This document shows, piece after piece, positions 37,103 through 45,629 of a DNA stretch of 64,000 nt; positions within the stretch are counted from its first letter, which is position 1; every line of letters starts with the position of its first letter. The position numbers and the translations under genes are program-made. The DNA lies in assembly GCA_947259275.1 (NCBI GenBank), contig CAMYMH010000010.1, forward strand, positions 1 to 64,000, written 5' to 3'. The notes beneath the pieces are model-generated. The model saw nothing but the letters and a program-made list of their open reading frames with translations, did no database searches and was not told the origin of the DNA. The DNA is from an uncultured Acidimicrobiaceae bacterium. Lineage in GTDB: Bacteria; Actinomycetota; Acidimicrobiia; Spongiisociales; SHLN01.

Positions 37103-37146
37103 GCTCATCGCTGTTTCAAATCCCTCAGATCAGCCAGGAAACGACA

Positions 37147-37171
37147 AAAGCCAGGCCGATGGCCTGACTTT
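37147..37171. terminator. Bidirectional terminator for the dehydrogenase side
   Basis: AAAGCCAGGCC and GGCCTGACTTT pair around GAT with one mismatch. The A-run and T-run at the ends suit termination in both directions, including for the minus-strand dehydrogenase that ends at 37303. Confidence 0.65.
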
Positions 37172-37183
37172 CGCCGTTCGTAG

Positions 37184-37268
37184 CGGGGGCGGGATTTGGC
37201 CTGTTGGTCCTCGCGATCGCCGCCGCTCGCAAGCTCACTGCGATCGCACTCCGACCTTCGGGTTATGA
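37184..37268 (-). repeat. Initiator-tRNA-derived fragment B, split by an insert
   Basis: TAGCGGGGGCGGGATTTG matches the antisense acceptor and T-arm of tRNA-Met. About 50 nt later the match resumes with CGACCTTCGGGTTATGAGCC (variable region and CAU anticodon arm). The intervening segment carries two GCGATCGC octamers at 37213-37220 and 37240-37247. No 5' half is present. Confidence 0.55.
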
Positions 37269-37302
37269 GCCGAAGATGTCTCGTTGGATTGGCGGTGCGC
37301 TC

Positions 37303-38214
37303 TCAGCGACTCCGCGACCACTCGAAGTCGCTGAGGCGGGCGAGCGCAAGCAGCAGGGCTTGCGTCCCACTCCTCCCACCGCCCTGGGCCTGCAACGCCA
37401 CGTAGAGTTGGTGGGCGAGGGCCAGACCTGGGGTCGAGAGCCGCATCGTCCCGGCTTCATCCAGTGCGATGCCCATGTCCTTCACAAAGTGGTCGACGAA
37501 GAACCCGGGGGCGAAGTCCCCCTCTAGCATTCGCGGCCCGTAGTTGCTGAGCGACCAGGAACCGGCGGCTCCACCGCTGACGGCCTCGAGGGTCTTGTCG
37601 AGGTCAAGGCCAGCCTGCTGCGCATAAAGCAGCGCCTCGCTCACCCCGATCATCCCGGTCGCGATCAGGATCTGGTTGACCATCTTCGTGTGTTGGCCTG
37701 CCCCGGGCCCACCGGCATGAACCAGCGTGTTGCCCAGGATCTCGAGCAGCGGCCACACCCGGACGACGTCGTCGTCGGCTCCACCGATCATGATGGACAG
37801 CGTGGCGTTTCGGGCCCCGACATCGCCTCCCGACACGGGTGCATCGACGGCGCCGATGCCTTTGGCCGCGGCCGCTTCGGCAATCTCGACCGCTAGCGAT
37901 GGCTCGCTGGTCGTCATGTCGACCAGCAAACTGCCAGGGTTCGCTCCGGCCAGGGCGCCCTCCGCACCGAGGAATGTGTCGCGAACATCCGCCGGGAACC
38001 CCACGATCGCAAAGGTGGTGTCGCATTCGGCGGCAACCTCGGCCGGACTGTCGGCCCACCTGGCATTGCGGCTCTCGAGGTCTGCAGCCTTCTCCCGGGT
38101 CCGGGTGTGAACGGTCATCGGATAGCCGGCCGCCAGCAGGTGGCGCGCCATCGACGCTCCCATGACTCCGGTGCCAATCCAGCCGACGCGGGTCAGCTCG
38201 CGACTTACGCTCAT
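37303..38214 (-). CDS. 3-Hydroxyisobutyrate/tartronate-semialdehyde dehydrogenase family
   Basis: A 303-aa NAD(P)-dependent beta-hydroxyacid dehydrogenase. The Rossmann motif is [21 protein letters not shown], the substrate loop [22 protein letters not shown], and the catalytic Lys is in [12 protein letters not shown]. Family members act on 3-hydroxyisobutyrate, tartronate semialdehyde or glyoxylate. Beside glycolate oxidase and sugar-acid genes, reduction of glyoxylate or tartronate semialdehyde is a reasonable guess. GAGGAG precedes the ATG. Confidence 0.88.
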   Translation of the reverse strand: MSVSRELTRVGWIGTGVMGASMARHLLAAGYPMTVHTRTREKAADLESRNARWADSPAEVAAECDTTFAIVGFPADVRDTFLGAEGALAGANPGSLLVDMTTSEPSLAVEIAEAAAAKGIGAVDAPVSGGDVGARNATLSIMIGGADDDVVRVWPLLEILGNTLVHAGGPGAGQHTKMVNQILIATGMIGVSEALLYAQQAGLDLDKTLEAVSGGAAGSWSLSNYGPRMLEGDFAPGFFVDHFVKDMGIALDEAGTMRLSTPGLALAHQLYVALQAQGGGRSGTQALLLALARLSDFEWSRSR

Positions 38215-38287
38215 GTGCCTCTCCTCGCTGTCGGCGTACCTTACCGACGAGTCGCTTCCCGATCAGCTACCAGAGGCATTCGGCCCG

Positions 38288-38333
38288 GACCCGCGGGATT
38301 TGACCCGCGACCTTGGGGTCATGAGTTAAACGA
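38288..38333 (-). repeat. Initiator-tRNA-derived fragment C
   Basis: The minus strand keeps a T-arm-like stem GCGGG-TCAAAT-CCCGC and a degenerate CAU anticodon region (ACTCATGACCCC). It has the same orientation as fragments A and B and lies between the SDR stop and the dehydrogenase promoter. Confidence 0.5.
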
Positions 38334-38340
38334 TGGGGAA

Positions 38341-39078
38341 TCAGACCATTATCCAGCCGCCGTCGACATTGATGGTCTGGCCCGTGATGAACGAGGATTC
38401 GTCGCTGCAGAGAAACGACACCAGCGCGGCCACGTCCTCGCTTCTTCCCCTGCGTTTGAGCGCTTGCGACTGGAGGATCTCGCGCTCGTAGGCTTCCAGG
38501 TCCTCGTGCTGGGCGGCCTCGGCAGCGGTGGGGAACGCCCCGGGGGCGACGCCGTTCACGCGAATGTCGTGTCGACCCAACTCGCGGGCCAGGGCGCGGG
38601 TCATCGCCACGACGGCTCCCTTCGAAGCCACGTAGGGCGACAGGTTGTCCCACCGGCCGTGCCACACGATGGACGCCACGTTGACGATCACTCCGCCGCC
38701 GGTGTTGGTCATGGATCGAGCGGCGAGCTGAGCGGTGAGGAAGTACGCCCGCTGATTGACCGTGATGGTGTCGTCGAGGGTGGACGTCTCCACCTCCAGG
38801 AACGGACCGGACGGAAAGATCGCCGCGTTGTTGACCAGCGCTTGCACCGTCCCCAACTGTTCCTCGGCGCCCGCAAACACCTCTTCGATCGCCGCCTGCT
38901 CACGCAGGTCGCAAGTTAACGCCACCGCCTCGTGGCCGGCCTCAACGATCCGGGAGACCGTCGCCTCAGCGGCGCTTCTATCAATGTCGACGACGGCCAC
39001 CCGAAACCCGTCACCGGCGAGGCGTTCGGCGATGGCGCCCCCGAGTGCCCCACCGGCTCCGGTCACAAACGCACTCAA
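38341..39078 (-). CDS. SDR-family NAD(P)-dependent sugar or sugar-acid dehydrogenase
   Basis: A 245-aa classical short-chain dehydrogenase. TGAGGALGGAIAERL is the cofactor loop, NNAAIF the NNAG motif, the catalytic Ser is in VASIVWHG, and YVASKGAVVAMTRALA carries Tyr and Lys. The C-terminus SSFITGQTINVDGGW is typical. Directly coupled (ATGA) to the IlvD-type dehydratase, it may oxidise a pentose or deoxyhexose, or act on a keto-deoxy acid. Confidence 0.9.
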   Translation of the reverse strand: MSAFVTGAGGALGGAIAERLAGDGFRVAVVDIDRSAAEATVSRIVEAGHEAVALTCDLREQAAIEEVFAGAEEQLGTVQALVNNAAIFPSGPFLEVETSTLDDTITVNQRAYFLTAQLAARSMTNTGGGVIVNVASIVWHGRWDNLSPYVASKGAVVAMTRALARELGRHDIRVNGVAPGAFPTAAEAAQHEDLEAYEREILQSQALKRRGRSEDVAALVSFLCSDESSFITGQTINVDGGWIMV

Positions 39079-40787
39079 TGCGACTCCCGTTTGACCTCGT
39101 CGCCCGAGCCACCAACCAGGAAGTCAAAGTCGACGCCGCGGTCCGCCTGCAGCACCCGATCCAGGTAGAGCCGGTAGTACCCACGGTCATACTCCGGGTC
39201 CGGTGGTGACCAGGCGGCCCGGCGCCGCTCGAACTCGTCGTCGTGGATGTCGAGGGTGAGGCGGCGGTCTTCGACATCGAGGACGATCTGGTCACCATTC
39301 TCAACCAGGGCCAGCGGCCCCCCGGCGGCGGACTCGGGCGCGACGTGCAGGACGGCAGTCCCGAACGCGGTGCCGCTCATCCGGGCATCGGAGATGCGCA
39401 CCATGTCCGTCACACCTTGTTCGAGTAATCGCCGGGGCAGGCGCATGTTGCCGACCTCCGGCATGCCCGGATAGCCCCGGGGGCCGCAACCCTTGAGCAC
39501 CAGGACCGAGTCGGCGGGAACGTCGAGATCGTCGATACGGGATTTGAAGTCCTCGATGTTCTCGAACACCGCGGCCGGGCCACGATGTTGCAGCAGCTCG
39601 GGGGTGGCGGCGGCCGGTTTCACGATCGCCCCGTCGGGGCAGAGGTTTCCCCGCAGCACGGCGATTCCGGCATCGGCCTTGATGGGATTGGTTCGGGGCC
39701 GGATCACGTCCGCCAGGTGATGGTCGGCGTCGGCCGCTTGTTCGGCAACGGTGGCACCGGAGACGGTGGCGGCGGTTCCATCGATCAGGTCACCCAGCTC
39801 CCGCAACACTGCCGGGAGTCCGCCGGCGTAGGAGAAGTCCTCCATCAGGTATTCGCCGGCCGGCATCAAATTGACGAGCAGCGGAACGCCCTTTCCGAGC
39901 CGGTCCCAATCGTCGAGCTCGAGCGGGATTCCGACCCTTCCCGCGAGTGCCAGCAGGTGGATCACGGCGTTGGTCGAGCCGCCGATGGCGGCGCAGGCTC
40001 GGACCGCGTTCTCGAAGGCGGCGCGGGTGAGGATCCGGCTGAGTCGCAAGTCTTCGGTCACCATTTCGACGATGCGGCGGCCGGTGTGGTGGGCGAGGGT
40101 GAACCGCCGCGAGTCGACGGCCGGGATGGAGCCGTTGTGGGGGAGCGTCAATCCCATTGCTTCCACCAGGCAGGCCATGGTCGAGGCGGTCCCCATCGTG
40201 TTGCAGAAGCCGGCCGAGCGTGACATACAGCTCTCGGCGGCGAGGAACTCATCCATCGACATGTCCCCGGCCCTGACTGCTTCGGAGAACCGCCACACGT
40301 CGGTACCGGAGCCGATCCGCCGCCCCTGGTAAATGCCATTCAACTTGGGACCACCGGACAGGACGATGGTGGGGAGATCGACGCTGGCCGCCCCCATCAA
40401 CTGGGCGGGAGTGTTCTTGTCGCACCCGCCCAGCAGCACGACCCCGTCGATGGGGTTGGCGCGGATCGATTCTTCCACCGCCATGCTCATCAGGTTTCGA
40501 AACAACATGGTGGTGGGGAGCATCTGGGTCTCTCCAAGCGACATGGCCGAGAACTCGAGGGGGACGCCCCCTGCCTCCCACACGCCGCGCTTCACGTGCT
40601 CGGCGACGTCCCGCAGGTTCTGGTTGCAGGGAGTGAGCTCCGACCAGCTATTGCAGATTCCGATGATCGGCCGCCCATCAAAGGCCTCGTCGGGGAGCCC
40701 GGCGGACCGCATCCAGCTTCGATGGATGAAGCCGTCGCGGTCGGTTCCTTTGAACCAGCGGTGGCTGCGAAGCGAAGTGGGTTCCAT
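39075..40787 (-). CDS. IlvD/Edd-family sugar-acid dehydratase
   Basis: A 570-aa [2Fe-2S] dehydratase of the arabinonate/xylonate type. Cluster Cys are at about 54 (SELTPCNQN), 122 (GGCDKNTP) and 195 (GFCNTMGTAST), with the active-site segment ARMSGTAFGTAVLHVAPE. FCNTMGTASTM and the length separate it from biosynthetic IlvD. It converts an aldonate to its 2-keto-3-deoxy acid. It sits upstream of the SDR and downstream of the lactonase, consistent with a non-phosphorylative sugar route. A TAGGAT box lies 9 nt before the ATG. Confidence 0.88.
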   Translation of the reverse strand: MEPTSLRSHRWFKGTDRDGFIHRSWMRSAGLPDEAFDGRPIIGICNSWSELTPCNQNLRDVAEHVKRGVWEAGGVPLEFSAMSLGETQMLPTTMLFRNLMSMAVEESIRANPIDGVVLLGGCDKNTPAQLMGAASVDLPTIVLSGGPKLNGIYQGRRIGSGTDVWRFSEAVRAGDMSMDEFLAAESCMSRSAGFCNTMGTASTMACLVEAMGLTLPHNGSIPAVDSRRFTLAHHTGRRIVEMVTEDLRLSRILTRAAFENAVRACAAIGGSTNAVIHLLALAGRVGIPLELDDWDRLGKGVPLLVNLMPAGEYLMEDFSYAGGLPAVLRELGDLIDGTAATVSGATVAEQAADADHHLADVIRPRTNPIKADAGIAVLRGNLCPDGAIVKPAAATPELLQHRGPAAVFENIEDFKSRIDDLDVPADSVLVLKGCGPRGYPGMPEVGNMRLPRRLLEQGVTDMVRISDARMSGTAFGTAVLHVAPESAAGGPLALVENGDQIVLDVEDRRLTLDIHDDEFERRRAAWSPPDPEYDRGYYRLYLDRVLQADRGVDFDFLVGGSGDEVKRESH

Positions 40788-40879
40788 CGACTCCCGATCC
40801 TATTCCGGGACGGCTGCCGCAGCTTCAGAGTCGAGCAATCCCGGCCGTTCGGCGCCCGGTGGGCTCCAGGAGAGCAGTT

Positions 40880-41710
40880 TCATGTGGTCCATCCCCCGTC
40901 GGCGATGTGGACGGCGCCGGTTGTGAAACCTGATTCGTCGGTGGCCAGGTGCATCCGCGCCGAAGTGACGAAGAGGATGTCGAGAGCCTCGCCGCCGAAG
41001 GCACAGGAGGTGGGGTTCTCAACCGGCATCTCCACGATCCGATCGACGGAACCGTCGGGGGCGTACCGGACCACCCGGTGACCGCCCCATTGAGCGTTCC
41101 ACAAGCAGCCTTCGGTGTCGACGGTGGACCCGTCCGGGTAGCACCCCTCGATGGTGGCGAAGACCCGGCGTCCCGACGCCGCGCCGGTGGCCTGGTCGTA
41201 GTCGAACGCGTGGATGATCCGATCCAGGGTCTCGGCGAAGTACATGACGTCCCCGGCTGGGCTGAAGGCCAGGCTGTTGGGAATCCCCACTCCCGTCAAC
41301 ACCCGGTGGACGGTGCGGTCGGGATCGAAGCGATAGAGCGCTCCCGTGCGGTCTCGTTCGTGGTCGTCCATCGAACCGAACCAGAAGCGGCCCCGGCGAT
41401 CTGTGGTCCCGTCGTTGAGCCGGTTGCCGAGCAGATCGGGTTCCGGGTCGACCCACTTCGCTACCCGGCCGCTGGCAGGATCGAAGCCGGCGAGACCGTC
41501 GGCCAGCGCCAGCACCAGGCCGCCGCCGGCCTGCAGTGCCAGCGCTCCCGGCTGGTCGGGGAGATCCCAGCTGTCGTGATGTCGGCCGGACGGGCGATAG
41601 GCGTGAAGGCGGCGTTGCTTGATGTCGATCCAGTAGAGGAGTGCCGCGCCGGGATCCCACACCGGCCCCTCGCCTAGAGTGCAGCCGGCGTCGACCACAC
41701 ACTCGATCAT
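40880..41710 (-). CDS. SMP-30/gluconolactonase-family lactonase
   Basis: A 276-aa six-bladed propeller hydrolase that opens sugar lactones. Metal ligands of the regucalcin family are present: Glu in LGEGPVWDP, Asn in GIPNSLAFSP and Asp in CYPDGSTVD. RLNDGTTDRRGRFWFG is the family signature. The ATG at 41710 overlaps the GlcF stop. The frame stays open upstream through GlcF, but that extension is antigenic noise in the wrong frame. It supplies the aldonate for the IlvD-type dehydratase. Confidence 0.88.
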   Translation of the reverse strand: MIECVVDAGCTLGEGPVWDPGAALLYWIDIKQRRLHAYRPSGRHHDSWDLPDQPGALALQAGGGLVLALADGLAGFDPASGRVAKWVDPEPDLLGNRLNDGTTDRRGRFWFGSMDDHERDRTGALYRFDPDRTVHRVLTGVGIPNSLAFSPAGDVMYFAETLDRIIHAFDYDQATGAASGRRVFATIEGCYPDGSTVDTEGCLWNAQWGGHRVVRYAPDGSVDRIVEMPVENPTSCAFGGEALDILFVTSARMHLATDESGFTTGAVHIADGGWTT

Positions 41711-42930
41711 TCGATCGCTTCGGCGAACAGCTCCACCGGGTGCGCTACTCGATACCCGGGACCGAGGTGAGAGCGCAGCTGCATCTCGCACCCCGGGTTG
41801 GCCGATGCCACGATCCGGGCCGAGGTAGCGGTCACCTGGGCTGCCTTGCGGCCTCCCAGCTCCGCCGAGGTCTCGGGGCGGAGCACCGAATAGACCCCGG
41901 CCGCTCCACAGCACATGGCGAGCGGGTCGATTTCGACCGGGGTGTAGCCGGCGGCGTGCACGATGGCGCGCGGGGGCTCGATGATTCGCTGGGCGTGACG
42001 CAGGTGGCAGGGATCCTGCATGGCCACCGGCGTGCCGGTTTCGGGCTGGGTGGGAAGTCGGCCGTCGGCGATGGCTTCGGCCACGACCTCGGTGATGTCT
42101 CGTACTCGATCGGCCCACCCTTCGCCGCCCGGCGCCCAGGATTCGTATTCCTTCAGGTGAGCTCCGCAACCGGCCGAGTCGGCAACGATCAGGTCGTAGC
42201 CGGCGAAGGCTTGCCGGTTGGTGGCTGCCAGGGCCCGGGCTTCGTCGGCGGCGCCGTCGTGGGCTGCCAGTGCTCCACAGCACGTTTGACCGGCCGGGAC
42301 TTCGACCCGATAGCCGGCTCGTCGCAGCACCGCGATCGAGGCGGTGTGCACGCCCGCGAACCATGGGTCCATGACGCATCCGGCCAGCAGGGCGGCGGTG
42401 CCCACCCTCGCCGCCAGCGGCTCCCAGGTGTCGCTGAGCGTGCTCGGAGCCCGGACGGGGAGCGGGCGAAGCCCGCCGAGCGCTCCGCCCAGCCGGCCTG
42501 GCAGCCACCGGGGGGCACGCAGGCGCTGACCGATGGCGGCCAGCATGGTCACGAGGGCGACCGCGGGGCGGCTTCCGAGGCCCCGTCTCCCCAGCAGCCT
42601 GCCCCGGGCTCGACGGGTGGGCGATGGCCGCTGAGCTGCCAGCTCGACCCGCGCACCCTCCATCGCCCGACCGAAGGGCACCAGCGACGGACACGCGACT
42701 TCGCACGCCCGGCACTGCAGGCAGAAGCTCATCATCTCCTCGAAGGTCTCGTCGACGGCGGCGATGCCGTCGGCCACTGCACTCATGGCCGACAAGCGGC
42801 CCCGCGGTGAAGCGGTCTCCTCGCCCGTCAGCCGGTAGGTGGGGCATCCCGGCAGGCACAGCCCGCAGTGAATGCAGGCGGCCAGCTCCTCGGGTGTGGG
42901 CGCGTCTCGGGTCACCCATCCGCCGGTCAT
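41707..42930 (-). CDS. glcF: Glycolate oxidase iron-sulfur subunit
   Basis: A 407-aa protein with two N-terminal [4Fe-4S] motifs (CIHCGLCLPGCPTY and CLQCRACEVACPSL). Two CCG domains follow, marked by GQTCCGALAAH and AMCCGAAGVYSVL. GlcF passes electrons from GlcD/GlcE to the quinone pool. It overlaps glcE and the lactonase gene by 4 nt each. Confidence 0.93.
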   Translation of the reverse strand: MTGGWVTRDAPTPEELAACIHCGLCLPGCPTYRLTGEETASPRGRLSAMSAVADGIAAVDETFEEMMSFCLQCRACEVACPSLVPFGRAMEGARVELAAQRPSPTRRARGRLLGRRGLGSRPAVALVTMLAAIGQRLRAPRWLPGRLGGALGGLRPLPVRAPSTLSDTWEPLAARVGTAALLAGCVMDPWFAGVHTASIAVLRRAGYRVEVPAGQTCCGALAAHDGAADEARALAATNRQAFAGYDLIVADSAGCGAHLKEYESWAPGGEGWADRVRDITEVVAEAIADGRLPTQPETGTPVAMQDPCHLRHAQRIIEPPRAIVHAAGYTPVEIDPLAMCCGAAGVYSVLRPETSAELGGRKAAQVTATSARIVASANPGCEMQLRSHLGPGYRVAHPVELFAEAIE

Positions 42931-44048
42931 AGTTTTCCCGGCAGTCGCCCCGGGTTGCAGATCCCGAGCGGGTCGAAGGCAGCCTTGACGCGTCGCTGCA
43001 GTTCCAGACTCGGCCCGGGCTCACCCCACGGGTCGACCTTCTCGTAGAGGGCCTCCGGCGCCCGCTCGACGACGGCGGCACCGCCAACGGTTGCCGTCCA
43101 ATCGCGCAGGGTGGCGAGGAGGTCGGCGGCCGGCTCGCTCGGTCCCGCCAGCCGAACCTCTCCCACCCCGAAGGCGGCCTGGTAGCTCCAACTCGAAGGG
43201 ACCCGTTCGGTGGCAGCCCCCGTGAGGCCGGCCGGCACCCGCACGACGAGCACCGTTTCCCCGGCCAGCGGGTGGGGCCAGTCCAGCCCGTCGACGGCGG
43301 TTCCGCTCAGCTCGGCAGTTTGCGTCTCGACCTCGGCGGAAGTGCCGGTGAGATACACCCGGGCGGTGCCGTTCTCTTCGATCACGGCCAGAGGCCGATA
43401 GGCGATGGCCAGGGCCCGGTCGGCAGCTTCGACTGTGACGGTGGCGGCCCGTTCACCGACCGGCCACAGCTTGAGCGCCACCCGGCTGATCAAACCGAGC
43501 GATCCGAATGAGCCGGTAGCGAGGCGAGGCAGGTCGTAGCCGGTGACGTTCTTGACCACGGGGGCACCGCCTCGGACCACCCGACCGTCACCGGTGGCGA
43601 GTACCACTTCGAGCATCCGGTCCCGGATCGGTCCGTAACGGAGGCGGCCCCAGCCCGATTGTCCGGATGCGATGACGCCGCCCACCGTCGCCTCTACCGG
43701 AGCCTCCGGCAGCACGGCGGTTTGGTTCTCCTCCAACAAGCGGAGGGCGAGGTCGCCGATGCGGACTCCGGCCTCTGCCACCACGGTGAGGTCGGCCGGA
43801 CTCCACTCGATGATTCGGTTCATGCGCTCGGTGGAGATGACGATGGCAGTCTCGACCCGGTGGCCGAAGCCCTGGTGGGAGCCGTTACCCCAGAAGAGCA
43901 CTGGCAATCCGTGCTCGGCGGCGGCGTCGAGCACCGCCGCCGCCTCCTCGGCGGTGGTGGGGGCCAGCACCAGCTGGCACTCCGGCATGCGTTCGTTCGC
44001 TTCCACCTCCAGGTGGTGGAACCTGCGGCCGATCGTCTCGGTCGTCAT
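42927..44048 (-). CDS. glcE: Glycolate oxidase FAD-binding subunit GlcE
   Basis: A 373-aa PCMH-type flavoprotein, shorter than GlcD as expected. VLFWGNGSHQGFGH is the FAD pyrophosphate loop, followed by EAPVEATVGGVIASGQSGWGR and PVVKNVTGYDLPRLATGSFG. The C-terminus KAAFDPLGICNPGRLP is typical. It works with GlcD and GlcF to oxidise glycolate to glyoxylate. Overlaps of 4 nt on both sides. Confidence 0.92.
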   Translation of the reverse strand: MTTETIGRRFHHLEVEANERMPECQLVLAPTTAEEAAAVLDAAAEHGLPVLFWGNGSHQGFGHRVETAIVISTERMNRIIEWSPADLTVVAEAGVRIGDLALRLLEENQTAVLPEAPVEATVGGVIASGQSGWGRLRYGPIRDRMLEVVLATGDGRVVRGGAPVVKNVTGYDLPRLATGSFGSLGLISRVALKLWPVGERAATVTVEAADRALAIAYRPLAVIEENGTARVYLTGTSAEVETQTAELSGTAVDGLDWPHPLAGETVLVVRVPAGLTGAATERVPSSWSYQAAFGVGEVRLAGPSEPAADLLATLRDWTATVGGAAVVERAPEALYEKVDPWGEPGPSLELQRRVKAAFDPLGICNPGRLPGKL

Positions 44049-45454
44049 TGAGCCGGCGCCGGTCGCCCGTAGTCGAAACAGCGAGACCCGGCGGGAAGGA
44101 CCTTGTCGGGATTGAAAAGCCCGACGGGATCGAAAGCCTCACGCAGCCTCGCCTGGGCGTCCAGATCGACGGGCGAGAATACCAGCGACATGAGGTCCCG
44201 TTTCTCGAGGCCGATGCCGTGTTCACCCGAGAGGGTGCCACCTGCTTCTACTGATGCCGTCACGATTTCGTCGGCCGCCGCTTGAACCCGTTCCAGGGTG
44301 CCGGGCTCGGCGGCGTCGAACGGCATCAGGGGGTGAAGGTTGCCGTCGCCGGCGTGGAACACGTTCATCACTTCCAGGTCGTGGCGCTCGGCAATCTCAT
44401 GCACCCTGCCCAGGATGTCCACCAGCCGGCTGCGGGGCACGACCGTGTCGTGCAGGTAGTAATCGGGTGCCCGCTGGGCGACCGCACCGAAGGCGCCCTT
44501 GCGGCCCTTCCACCATCGGGCTGCCTCGTCGGCATCGGCAGCCAGCCGGGCCGACAGGGCACCGTTGGCTTTGGCGATGTTGGAGAGCATTTCGGCCTCG
44601 GCCTCGACTGCCGCCGGGTGACCGGCCAGCTCGGCGAGCAACACACCGGCGGCGTCGGTGGGAAACCCGGCATGAATCCAGTTCTCGATGAGCCCCACCA
44701 TGACTCGGTCCATCATCTCGAGCGCGGCCGGTATCACTCCGGCGGCCACGGTGTCTGAGACGGTGGCCGCCGCGTCGGCGGTGTCACCGAAGGCGAGGAG
44801 CAAAGTGCGGGTGGCGGGAGCGTCCTCGGTCAGCCGTACCAGGACCCGGGTCACAACCCCGACCGTTCCCTCCGATCCCACTACCACTCCTCGCAGGTCG
44901 AGCCCGATCGGGTCTGGAGCCGCGCCGCCGAGCATGACAACTTCACCGTCGACGGTCACCAACTCGATGCCCAGCACGTGGGCCACGGTGGTGCCGTCTG
45001 CCAGGCAGTGGGGCCCGCCGGCGTTGGTGGCGACGTTGCCGCCGATGGTGCAGATCGATTGGGACGAGGGGTCGGGGGCGTAGTGGAGGCCGAGCGGCGC
45101 GATGTGCTGGGAGAGCTCCAGATTGATCAGCCCGGGCCCCACCCAGGCGGTGCGTGACGCCTCGTCAACTTCGTGAATCTCATCCATGCGGGTCAGCACC
45201 ACCAGGACTGCCGGCCCGGTGGGCACCGCGCCGCTCGCCAGGCCGGTTCCGGCGCCGCGCGCTACCACCGGGCTCCCGTGGTTGCGGGCGGTGCGTACGA
45301 TCTCGACCACCTCGGCCGTGGTTCGTGGATGAACGATCACCTCGACCGGTCCCGTCCGGAGACCGCCGTCGCGAGCGTAGACGTGGCGCTCCAGTGGATC
45401 CGTCTTGACCCGGCCGGGGCCGAGGAACGCAGCTAGATCGTCAGCCAAGGACAT
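44045..45454 (-). CDS. glcD: Glycolate oxidase catalytic subunit GlcD
   Basis: A 469-aa FAD-dependent oxidase of the FAD-linked oxidase C family. VVARGAGTGLASGAVPTG is the FAD loop, CTIGGNVATNAGGPHCLADG the second, and GGTLSGEHGIGLEKRDLM the C-terminal catalytic His region. It starts the glcDEF-lactonase run. A TAGCCT -10 box lies 6 nt before the ATG, so translation is probably leaderless. Confidence 0.93.
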   Translation of the reverse strand: MSLADDLAAFLGPGRVKTDPLERHVYARDGGLRTGPVEVIVHPRTTAEVVEIVRTARNHGSPVVARGAGTGLASGAVPTGPAVLVVLTRMDEIHEVDEASRTAWVGPGLINLELSQHIAPLGLHYAPDPSSQSICTIGGNVATNAGGPHCLADGTTVAHVLGIELVTVDGEVVMLGGAAPDPIGLDLRGVVVGSEGTVGVVTRVLVRLTEDAPATRTLLLAFGDTADAAATVSDTVAAGVIPAALEMMDRVMVGLIENWIHAGFPTDAAGVLLAELAGHPAAVEAEAEMLSNIAKANGALSARLAADADEAARWWKGRKGAFGAVAQRAPDYYLHDTVVPRSRLVDILGRVHEIAERHDLEVMNVFHAGDGNLHPLMPFDAAEPGTLERVQAAADEIVTASVEAGGTLSGEHGIGLEKRDLMSLVFSPVDLDAQARLREAFDPVGLFNPDKVLPAGSRCFDYGRPAPAQ

Positions 45455-45460
45455 GAACCG

Positions 45461-45466
45461 AGGCTA
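45461..45466 (-). promoter_or_regulatory. Leaderless -10 box of glcDEF
   Basis: TAGCCT on the minus strand, 6 nt before the glcD ATG. The identical hexamer at near-identical spacing occurs at 47488 and 60177. Confidence 0.55.
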
Positions 45467-45629
45467 CCCGGATTCACGGCGGCCCCTTCCCGAAAACGGC
45501 GGCCGCCGGCTCGATACCCGGTCGAACCAGGTCAGACCAACGCTTCATAGGCCCGCTTGGAAACTACCTTCGGCCTCTGGGCCGGCCGGCGGCTACCAGA
45601 TACGTTGGGGATGGGACGAAGGGAAATCG

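Larger units (their letters stand above)
36928..37302. other. Hairpin-rich convergent intergenic region
   Basis: A 375-bp gap between two converging genes with no coding frame of interest. It contains four separate hairpins and a split initiator-tRNA-like sequence, each annotated separately. Confidence 0.6.

Noticed and set aside
37100-37135. T-arm-like sequence TTTCAAATCCC considered as a separate tRNA
   Set aside because: The flanking bases do not form a 5-bp T-stem, and no anticodon or acceptor stem can be built around it.
41711-43087. N-terminal extension of the lactonase frame to a 735-residue protein
   Set aside because: The extra part overlaps glcF in another frame, is Arg/Pro-rich and lacks family features. 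The lactonase starts properly at 41710.
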